From Legionella sp. (GTDB taxonomy: Bacteria; Pseudomonadota; Gammaproteobacteria; Legionellales; Legionellaceae): DNA of 53,819 nucleotides. Made by a program: the position numbers and the translations under genes. Each line of letters begins with the position of its first letter. Positions within the stretch are counted from its first letter, which is position 1. Below the pieces are notes generated by a model. The model saw only the letters and a list, made by a program, of their open reading frames with translations, searched no databases and was not told the origin of the DNA. This document shows, in pieces, positions 10,824-22,800 of this stretch. The DNA is taken from positions 1 to 53,819 of the forward strand of contig JACCWN010000110.1 in NCBI GenBank assembly GCA_013697625.1, in the 5' to 3' direction.

Positions 10824-13800
10824 TATGCCTCTTCCTGTTCAGCTGATTCGAATGTCCGAATATCTACTAAATTCATGGCAGGAATTGGTTTGGGTGTATG
10901 GTTTATCAATCTAGAATTATTTTGATACTGTTTTAAAATAACATGAGCATTGGTTCCACCATCAGCAAAACTATTCAAAGCAGCATACCGCATTGCTTCG
11001 CTTTTTAATTCTCTAGCAAATCTAAATTTGTCAGGGTCCAGTTGATGATGTTTCATCGGTTGATGGCCTGACAAAAAAGGCACCATTTTTTGATGGTACA
11101 ACATCAATGTCACCTTGATAAAACTGGCTATACCTTGGGCACACAGTGGGTGACCAATATTTGGTTTCATGGAACCTAGGTAACAAGGAGAGGCAACCTC
11201 ATCCCTATAAATGGCTTCGATTGCTTTAATTTCTAAAAGATCTGTTAACTCAGAACCTGAGCCATTTACATCAATGTATTGGATATCCTTTGGCTGAATT
11301 CCACTTTGAATGAGTGCTTCGCGCATTACCTCTTTTTGAGCTTCTATATTTGGTGCGGCAGGACCTATCGTTTTTCCATCATTATTGATGCTGATACCCG
11401 CAATGACAGCATAAATGGTATCGCCATCCAACTGTGCTCTAGACAATGATTTTAGATAAACCATTCCCGCGCCTTCCCCTAAAACGATTCCTGATGCGCG
11501 TTTATCTAGTATATGGAATTGGCCATCCTCCTGTAATAAATTTCTACGTTCAAATATCTGATGTGCAAAAGGGCTGGTTAATACGCTAACTCCACCGACC
11601 AGGGCTGATTGAATTTTATTGGCCAGCAAAGCCTCAATTGCCATATTCATTCCAACCAATGCTGAAGAACAGGCGGTATCGATGACTAGAGAAGGTCCTT
11701 GGAAATTAAAAAATTGAGAAATATTAGCAGATAGATAGTTTTGACCTAATACCATAATAGGATTTCGAGTTTTTTCCAGCATCTTGTGTCCTACTGCATG
11801 GTTGCTTCTGCCTCCAATATAAACCCCTGTTTTCTGTCCATTGACTTCCTGAAGTGTATAACCTGAGTGATATATGGTTTTCAAACTTTCCTTCAATAAT
11901 AAAATGGCTTGGGGATCCATGGCTTGAATGTCACCCCTGCCTATCTTAAAGAAATCTGCATCAAATTCATAAATTTTATCGATTAAACCCGCGTAATAAT
12001 TTGTTTTTACACCCCAACAATCCATTGGTACCGGGGTAATTGCACAATTTCCTTGGGATAAAATATCCCAATAGTCATCCAAGGAACCTCCACCAGCAAA
12101 CTGACAAGACATGCCAATTACAGCAATGTCCTCATTCAAAGTTGTGGGACTATTTTTTACTGAGGCCTGTTGATTATTCAAGGCTACACCGACTTTCGTC
12201 CACTCCCTTGATTTGGGTTCGGTGAAACAATTGTCAACAGAGCCTATATGTCTTCGTGTCGTCTCATTTTCTAGGAATAGGCTTATTTGTTCAGGATATT
12301 GTGCAACCAACCACTCTGAAAGATGCACTATAGAGGATCTTTCAAAGAAAATAGAAACACTTAAATCAAGTAGCAAGGCATGATTTATTTTTCGAAGTAT
12401 TTGCGTTAGGAAGATTGAATCCATTCCAAGATCTGTAAATGCTTTGTCTTTATCCAGGGTGCCTTGCTTCATTTTTAATTCTTGTTCAAAGAGGGTTAGC
12501 AACCAATTTTGTATAGGGTCTTGCAGCGAGGAGGAGTGCTTATTGTTCAGAGAACCTAAACCATTATCAGTGGTAGCTGTATGTATCTTTAATAATTGCT
12601 CAGTATCAAACTGAGCTGCGTTTACAATAAGTGGCATAACAAGGCAATGATTTAAATTCATTAAAATGATATCTAAAAAAGCAAGGGCCTCTTCATTGGT
12701 AATACTTAACAACCCTGATTGTTGATAAGCATGGCTTGTTACCTCACCAAATCCTGTTTCTTTCCAAGAAGGCCATTGAATACTAACTATTGGAAACTGC
12801 GCATTATGTGCCATTGCATAATAATCCATGTATGCATTTGCCATGGCATAATCACTGTAACCTATTGCTAAACTGGGGATAATTGCAGATACAGACGAGC
12901 AAAGAATCACGCATTTTAATAAGCGCACATCTACGACGTCTAGAAGATGTTTTAAGCCTTTTATTTTAGGGGATAGTACTGAGTGTATCGTTTCAACCGA
13001 TTTTTGAATAAATGCATTCGCTTGTGAATCTATAACACCTGCTGCATGAATGATTCCAACAATAGGTCCCATTGACATAGTGATTTTAGCCAATGCATGG
13101 CTTACTTCTTGAAGATCATCCAATCTCAGGGATAAAACCTCAACATGCACACCTAAGGATTCTAATTCTTTTATATTTTTGATTTTATCTTGCAAGGATT
13201 TGGATAGCTTCCTTGTGACTTGCCACTCTGATTTTGGAGGAAATAATTCTCTTCCGGTTAATACAATCTTTTTAAGGCCATATTTTAAAATACAATGTTT
13301 GGCACAAAGTAGGCCAATTCCTTTTGTTCCACCAGTTACAAGTAGCACTTCTTGGGCTGTAAATTGAAAATTTGTTTTATTAAATTTTGGGACGAAGGGT
13401 TTTAATTGAGAATAAAATCTACCATTATCTCTATAACAGATCTCTTGTTCTCCTCCGATGCACGCTAGTTCATTCAAAATGATATTACTTAATTTTTGTT
13501 CATCTATTATCTTGGGATCTAAATCTAAATGCTTTGATGTGACCCATGAATATTCATTTTGCAGCATACGATACAATCCAATTTTTTCGGCACCTCTCAA
13601 ATGGATGTTAGCATTTTGTAAGGACTCGACTCCTTGTGTCACCTGTAAAAGTCTAGTTGTCAGAGGCTTTCTAGATTCAAGATACAATTGCAATAGTCCA
13701 ATCCAGTTATCCTGATTATTTGATGAATCTTGACTGGATATGTCAATCCATCCTTCATATAGAGACAGATCGTTTTGATGTAAATTAAGAGCATTTTCTG

Positions 13801-16800
13801 TATTGATTAGAAGAATATTTTGATTTTTATTCACTAATTGTTGCGCTAATTTTTCAGACTTGATGTCATAAACTACGATAAATGAAGAAATACCGCTTGA
13901 ATCTACTGATGCGTTTTCAATCCACTCTTTTTGTAAAAAAAGTTGTTCTCTCACAGCGTGATTTTTTAGGGGTGATATCCAATAACTTTCTTTTGCAAAT
14001 GGATAGGTTGGTAATGAGATTCGTCTTTTAGTCTCCTTCTGATGCAATAACTGCCAATCAATTGAATACCCTTTGATATATAAGTTAGCCAATACTCTTA
14101 AGTTGTTACGATAATGCTTTGGATCAGGATTTAACCCTAATTCTAGTTCATTGAATGTTCCTTCGAGTACCTTTTGATAAATTGCATCATCATCATGCTT
14201 TTGATCTTTAGTAATGATTCCTTTAAACCCACATTCACTGGATTTATTTTCAAATGACAATAGGAGCTCTTGTTGTAAAGACTTGATATCAGCAACTACC
14301 CAGCTGCCTCGATGATTGTAGTGATTACGCCCTATGTTGAGGGTATAACTTATAGATTCCAGACTTACTTCATTAGGGGTTTGATCTTTTAGCCATGCAA
14401 TCACATCAATTATTTTTTGCTTAAACGCTTCTTCCGTTTTTGCTGATAAGGTGACTAAATAATAAGGTTTACACTCTTTCAATGATGTGTTGCTAGGGTA
14501 TTCTTCAATGACAAGATGTGCATTCGTGCCACTAAATCCGAAGGAGCTGATTGCCGCCATCCTTGGTTTATCCTGTATTGGCTTCCACGCTTTGAGTTCA
14601 GTATTCACATAAAAGGGACTATTGCTAAATGGTATGTGTTCATTGGGGGTTTCAAAATGAAGACTAGGTACTAATTTTTGATGTTGCAAGCAGAGCAAGG
14701 TTTTAATGACTCCCACAATACCCGCGGCTGCACCCGTGTGACCTACATTGGTTTTAACCGATCCTAATCCACAAAATTGCGTATCTGCAGTAAATTCACT
14801 AAATGAATCAATCAATGCTGATATTTCAATGGGATCACCTAATTTGGTTCCTGTGCCATGTGTTTCAATGTAGCTGATGTTATTAACATCTATTTGATAG
14901 CGGCGATAAATTTCTTTTTCTAATTGAGCCTGAGATAATCCATTAGGCGCTGTTATACCATTTGTATAACCATCTTGATTGACTCCAGACCCTTTAATCA
15001 CCGCATAGATGTGATCACCATCGCGCTCGGCATCACTCAATCGTTTCAATAGTACAACACCAAGGCCCTCACCAGGAACAAAGCCATCTGCTTTATTATC
15101 AAATGTCTTACACAGCCCATCAGCAGATAACATCTCAGATTGACTCATACCAATGTAGGATGATTGAGCCAACCATAAGGTCACTCCACCCACCAACATC
15201 GCATCTGCCTCTCCATCTAATAAGGTTTTTATAGCCAGATGCATGGCAACCAAAGATGAGGAACAGGCCGTATCCATTGTAATAACAGGACCATTTATAT
15301 TTAAATAGTAGGCAACTCTACCTGCTAATATAGATGGTGCATTTCCAGTCACTGAGTAATGCCCTATCTCTCGATTATTTTGTGCTAACAACTGGTTATA
15401 ATCTTGGTTCATAAGGCCTACATAAATACCGCAACGGCTACCATTCAAGGATTCAGTTGAATACCCAGCATCTTCTAATGCATTAAAACAATGTTTCAAA
15501 AATAAGCGTTGCTGAGGATCCATATACTCCGCTTCTATTGGAGAAATATTAAAGAACGAGGGGTCGAATTCATCGACATTGGTAATAAACCCACCCCATT
15601 TGCTAATACTTCTATGCTTTGCCTGTGGATTTGGATCATAAAAATCCTTAAGAGCCCAACGATTTACTGGAACTTCACTCACTAAATTGCTGCCTGCAGC
15701 CAAATGTTCCCAAAAAGTGGGCAGACTGTCTATTTGAGGTAATTCTATAGAAGCCCCAACTATTGCAATTGTTTCAACCAATTTTTGTGGCCTTGGAGGG
15801 GTGGCTATTTCATTTTCAGTATATGTATCTTCTATAGTGGATAAATTACTCAGGCTAATCTTAGAGGTTGATGGTATTGTTCCTTGTTTATAAGCTTCTG
15901 AATGACTCTTTTTTCTTGTTTCCTGAGGGGAAGGACTGATGAGGGTTTCTTGGATGGTCAACTGAGGTTGCTGGCTACTTTCAGGCTGAAATGCTTGCCT
16001 AGTTGGTATAGACACATTAAGGGTTGCTTTCTCATTATTATCAAGGATACTTATCAAGTATTTAGATAATGTTTTAATTGTTGGATAATTATAAATAACC
16101 GTTGCTTGAAGCTTGAGATTAAAGGTTTTATTAATCTTATTTATAATTTCAACGCCTAAAATCGAGTCTACTCCATAGTGGTTGAAATTATGGTTAACAT
16201 CTATATCGCTATCTTCAAGAAATAATACCTGCTTAAAAATAGTAATCAATTGGTTATCTGTTTGGCTTGTATCTGCAACAACCATCAACTGCTCCTTTGG
16301 TGTGTCTAATTTTGGTAACCTATTCTCTGTTAAATCAACGGGTACTTGCGTAGAGTATATATTTTTCAATGTCAATGGCTTGAGTTTCTCGGTTTCCTTA
16401 AGTATTAGCTCAAGCTTATTTGATCTTACCCAATACCGTTTCTTAGAAAATGGATAGGTTGGAAGTGAGAGACGATGATTGACTTCCCCTCGATAAAATA
16501 ATTTCCAATTGATTGTAGCCCCTTGAACATATTGCTCACTCAAGCTTTTTATGTTTTCAAAATACGTCTCTGGGTTTTGAAGAGTCTGTGCCTTTAATTT
16601 ATTTATAATGTCCAAAACCAAGGTCTTATCGTTCCTGCTCTCTTCTAGATTGACAACACCTGTGAAAATACAATCACTTTTAATGGCCTCCAGTGCTAAT
16701 ACTAGCTGTTGTTGTAAAGAGTCAATATTTTGAATAACTATGGCAAGTCTAAAGTTATAATGTTCACGTCCATAATTTAGGGTGTAACTAATATCCGCGA

Positions 16801-19800
16801 TGGTGTGTTTGTTATTTCCTTCAATATCGCCAATCCATGCAAGTAGATCCATTTGTCGCTGTTTTAGGGCTTCTTGAGTTTGAGCAGAGAGGGTGACTAG
16901 ATAATAGGGTTTTATGGTAGCAACAATTGCCGGCAATTCAGGTGCTTCTTCTATAATACAATGTGCATTAGAACCACCCGCTCCAAATGAGCTAATACCC
17001 GCTCTTCGCGGGTAAACAACTTGTCTGCCTTGCTCATCTATAATTGGTCGATCCCAAATGCCTAACTCTCTTTGTATATAGAATGGAGAGTCAATAAAAT
17101 CACAATTGGAATTGATGATCTCCGAATGAAGGCTCGGAGCTAACTGTTGATGCTGAAGTTGTAATAAAACTTTTGTGATGGCAACGATGCCAGCTGCGGA
17201 TTCTAAATGCCCTACATTTGATTTTACGGAACCTATTGCGCAAAATTGGTTGGATTTTCCATAGGCTGCAAAAGCTTTGGCTAATCCTCTTAGTTCAATC
17301 GGATCTCCCAGTGAGGTGCCTGTCCCGTGTGCCTCAAGATAACTGATGGTTCTAGGATTGATATTCGCTTTTTCCAGCGCTGTTTTAATTAGCTCTGCTT
17401 GAGCAACTGGGTTAGGTACTGTATACCCATTGGTCTTACCCCCGTGGTTTATACTATTTCCTTTGATCACGCCATAAATATGATCTCTATCAGCAACTGC
17501 TTTGGATAAGGGTTTAAGCAATACGGCCCCTACTCCTTCACCGGGAACATAACCATCACCACCCTCGCCAAAACTACGGCATTTTCCATCTGTTGATAAG
17601 AATTGACCTTGGCTTAGCAATAAGTATTTATTAGGGTGTGAGGAAATATTAACGCCTCCCGCCAAGGCAATATCACATTCTCCTCGGTTAATGCTTTCAC
17701 AGGCTAAATGAATGCTGGTTAAAGAAGAAGAACACATGGTATCTATAGCCATGCTAGGTCCATGGCTATTCAAATAATATGACACACGGTTAGCAATGGA
17801 GCTGTAAAAAGAATTTGTAATGGATGTATTGCCCTTTAACATCTCCTCAACACCATAAAGCTGGTATTGACCATACATGACACCAACATAAACCCCTATG
17901 GATGTACCAGCGGCTTGTAGACTGTAACCTGCATCTTCTAATGTTTGCCAGGCAACCTCAAGAAAAAGTCGCTCTTGTGGGTCCATCAACTCTGCTTCGC
18001 GAGGTGATATATTAAAAAATAAAGGATCAAATTTATCAAAATCCTCTATAAATCCACCCCACTTGCTATAGGAAATTCCGGGCTTTTTCTTATCTGGATT
18101 ATAATATTGATTATAATCCCAACGCTCACGGGGAATCTCAATGACACAATCTTTTGCAGCTTTTAAATTATTCCAAAGCTCGGCAGGGTTATTGGCCATA
18201 GGGTATCTTCCAGCCATTCCTATAATAGCTACATCAGTCACTGCATGTGCAGGTGGGCTATTGGAATGCGCCTTTGCTTCAAAGTGAAATGGACCATTTG
18301 CTTCCACCTTATTCTCATTCAGTTGATTGACTGATGGGTTGCCTTTTGCCACCAATGCTTCGCATTTCTCGCTATGGTTTTCTAAAAAATAGTCAGTGAG
18401 CGTAGCTAGATTTTGATACTCAAAGAAAAGAGTCTTGGGTAAGGGGCCATATTCCTTTTCTAAGATGCTAGTCAATGACATGGATAAAATTGAATCAATG
18501 CCATACTGTTCAAAAGCCTTATCCTCGTGAAGACGCTCAGGGGAAAGTTGTAAACCCGAGGCAATTACATGTTTTAAATGATCCCTTGCTTGTTGACGCC
18601 ACGATTCCGGATCACAAGCCTGCTGCGTTTTTTTGTAAGTGGGCTTTACATGATTTGATTGCCTTAATCGACTTTGAAATAGATCTTGATTTGCAAATAT
18701 TGGCATTGCTTGTGTAACCTTTGATTGCATTATCTGAGAAAATGCCTCAAGTCCAGCTTCATTGGTTAATAACTCCACTCCAAAAGCCGCACACAAGGTT
18801 TTTTGAGTTTCTTCATCATGTCCCATCCCACCTTCTGCCCATAAAGGCCAATTGATACTAATTGAACGTCCATGACGTTTACCTTGAGCAACTAACTGAT
18901 TACGATATTTACAAAATTCATCTAAGAATGCATTTGCACTGGCATAAGCACTTTGGCCTATATTGCCTAACAGACTCACAATGGAAGAAAATGATATAAA
19001 ATAATCAAGCTCCTTGTTGTCTTTACTGTATTCATCCAAATTCATTATTCCAAGAACTTTGGGATCAAACATCGCCTGAGCTTCACCCTCCGTTTGCTTG
19101 ACAATAAATGCATCACTTACATAACCTGCGGCATGAATTATTCCATTTAATTTACCGAATGTTTCCTCAGCTTTTTTTATTAGAGCATCCACATCATAAG
19201 CTTGAGTAATATCTCCTGCAAGGTACAATACCTCTGCTCCAAACTGAGTAATGCTGTCGATTAGTTTTTGCCTATTCATGTCAAGCGGTGTACGCCCAGT
19301 CAAGACCAATTTAGCTTTGTAATGTTCTGCTAAATACCTAGCAAAAACTAAACCCAATCCGCCCAGTCCACCCGTAATTAAGTAGATCCCGCTTTGTTTA
19401 AGATTGCTATGAATATCCGATTTTTCTAAGGCTATAGGGCGAAGCAGGCTCACTAGCCTGTTACCTTTATCGTAGTGAATGTGAATCTGTTCTCTCTGAT
19501 TAAACTCCTGCTCAATGATGGTAGCCAAGGCAGGTGGATTTTGAAATTCCTTACCTAGGCGCACCAGTTGATAAAAATAATTGGGATTCTCTTTGTTCAC
19601 TGTCTTTACAAATCCCAAATTCATTTCATCAACAATTAATCTGTGCTCTTCCTCATTATAAATATGCAATAGATGAATAGTGGGGAATTTTCTAGCACTC
19701 ATTACTTGGGTCAAGGCCAACAAATGATAGTAATTCTTCGCTAAGTGCTGGTTCATAGGTTGCAGGTTATCAATGGTCGGTTCGCTCCACACATTAACCA

Positions 19801-22800
19801 TATGATTCCAAATGATATTCGGATAAGAAAGGTTTAAGTCCTTCAATAATTGTTCATAATCAGCCTGTTTTCCTGGTCTAATGAGGTAGTGCTCGGATGA
19901 TATTTGCTGGTATGCTTCACCTACATTTACCTGAATAATTTGTATGGCCGGTTCATTTGTTTTAAGTTGATTTATAAGCTCTGCGCTATCATTTGCAAAA
20001 ATTAGAAGATGCCTTATTTTTGATCTATGAATCTCTTCAACCGCAGCCACCTCCCAGTCATGTTGATACAATTGTATGCTTGGCATTTCTACAATGGGGA
20101 CCTGCATGTAACGTAAAGCAAGACCTTTGATACGCACATGTATTTCTCCTTCTGCGCCTAAAATCTCAGCATCATAACGTACGAATTGACTACCAGAAAA
20201 AGAACGTCTCACATGCACATAACAACTATTGGGAATTGCATCAAGGATCTCCACTCTTTCTACTGAAAAAGGCAGGGGTGTTCCTTGATTAACTGTGGTT
20301 AGCTCTAAACTGACCATGGACTGCAATGCAGCATCTAATAAAGCCGGGTGTAATACATATTTTGTACGGTCTGGGTCTGAGATATTAACTTCTGCAAGTT
20401 CCAATTTGCTCAAGGCCTCATTCTTTCCAAGTTTTAGCCATTCAATTGATCTAAGACTGTGTCCATAATTAAAACCCATCGCTTTAAGATTACTGTAAAG
20501 CTCAGCATGCGCCATCTCCTCAGAACAACGCGAAGCGATTGTATTAACACTTTCATGTGCATAGGTCACACCTGTCAATGACTCTTTATCTTCACCCACT
20601 ATCACATAGCCTTGCACTTGTACTAAGGGTGTATTGATGTCATCTGATGCACTTGATACTTCAAATGCTATTTTTAACCCTTCAGGAGTTAATGCAATTT
20701 GGATACTTTTGTTGTCATCGGCTAAGATTGGCTGTCCCCATATAACATTCTCTAAACTTAGAACATGCCCACTTTCAATAGATATCTGACCTGCTACTCT
20801 TGCCAGTTCTAAGGTAACTGCAGCCGGCAATATGGCGCTGTTGTTAATCACATGATCTCTTAGATAAAACGCATCTTTGTGTAGTTTGGTTTTAAAACAT
20901 GTTTTAGATGCGTCTGAACTATTTTTATCGAGTAAAGGATGTAAGCAAGGTGAATCAAACTGCGTCCAGGCATCATTTTGATGAACATGTGAGGGGATAA
21001 GATAGCGTTCTTTAGCAAATGGGTAATTTGGCAAGGTTACAAGTTGTCTGTCTTGTTTATCAAATAATTGGTGTATTCGGTCTAGCAAACCATTTTCCCA
21101 CAAGGATAATAATGATTGAGTAAACTCATTTTCTTCTATTGTATTTACACTCATTATATCGGGATAATTAATATGGCCTATACTGATGATTTGGCTATCC
21201 AGGCTATAATTTAATAAGGTATGGATGTCTTTATCAGCAAGCTGCACTTGACCTAAATGATTAAGCCATCCTGTAGGATCGGTGTTTATTACAGCTTCCT
21301 GAATTTGGTGACGAGCATACAGAGCAGGTTCATTTTTTTTGGTGAGCTTATCGTTAATACGCTGACTAATATTTTGATATGGCTGTGCATCTAATTGGGT
21401 AAAAAGAGTTATAACATCGTCATAGGATAGTAGTTCGTCCTGCAATAATTCAATTATTTTGGTTAATGAGGGTCGGTTTTCTAGAATCGTTTCTTTCAAT
21501 TGCCATTTAAGAAAGAGCTTTTTGATGCATGAAGAAAGTATAATGACTAATAAGATAGGGTATGATGACTCTTTATTAAAACAATGATGCCAATGGATAG
21601 GATGTAGCTCAATGGCATTTTGCCATTTTTCCAAGTAACCTTTGAAGGTGTATTGATTCTCATTGAGTTGTTGTGCTTGTTTAAATAGTTGTTCCAATAG
21701 CCCGAGGCTTCTATTGCCTTCTTCTAATGCATTCCCATGTAAGCACTGAATATATTCAGGGCTTACTATATGAGGATTAAGCAATAAACCTAAATAACCA
21801 TCATAAATAGGCAATGTCGGTTGTTTAAAATTTAAATTCTTTATTTTTTTAGGATTACAAAGCCATAACAAGGCCTCTTTCAATTCTATCCAACCACTGA
21901 GTACTGCACCAACCAATTGTCCTACTCTTTCACCTGAGATAGATTGCAAGCTGCAAGCATGATCTACACATAGTTTACCTATACTATATAAAACAATGAA
22001 TTGATTCAGTAATTTATTCGAATTTTTGGACTCTTTAGCCCACCTTTTTAGATATTTCTTACCCCCTACTTGAATAAGTAGGTTGCATAAGTGACTATAA
22101 GTTTTATTGAAGGGTTTATAGGTTTGTAGAAGCTTCTGAAAAATAGCATGATTAATTCCTGCTATCTCACCGATGATAAGATGGCTTTTACCTGATGTAT
22201 GTGGCTGTATTAACTTAGCCTGCCTAAGGACCTGTTCGAATTCTTGTTTACTATCAATAAGCATGGCAAAACGATGCTTAAATTCAGTTCTTCCATGCAT
22301 TAAAGTATAGCTGATATCAGCTAATGACTGTTGCTGGAATTGCTCACCTGTAACATACTTTTCCCAATTACTACACATGTTTTCCAAACCGTCTTTATCA
22401 GCTGCTGAATACAGGATGGGAAACAGTGTATGAGCGACAGGTGTATTCTTTTTATCTTTTTTATACCCAAGACTTTCCTGCAACACCACATGGGCATTGA
22501 CTCCACCAAAGCCAAATGAGCTAATACCCGCATACCGAATTTCATCTTGGGATTTGCTCCAAGGTTTCGATTGCCTGACCAATTGAAAAGGTGAGTTTTG
22601 AAAATCAATCAATGGATTCTCATACCTTATGTTAAGGGTAGGAACCAATGCTTCATGCTGCATCATAAGAACAGTTTTTATCAAACCAGCTAAACCTGCA
22701 GCAGCCTCACAATGTCCAATATTCGTTTTTACTGAGCCTAGGTAGCAATATTGCTTTTTTGGTGTATTGAAAGCACGGGTCAATCCTTCTATTTCAATGG

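Noticed and set aside
10821..10825. PKS1/PKS2 boundary as a frameshift in one gene
   Set aside because: PKS1 ends in a normal post-KS linker and PKS2 starts at a proper ATG at a KS/DH boundary, a known natural split point in trans-AT systems.
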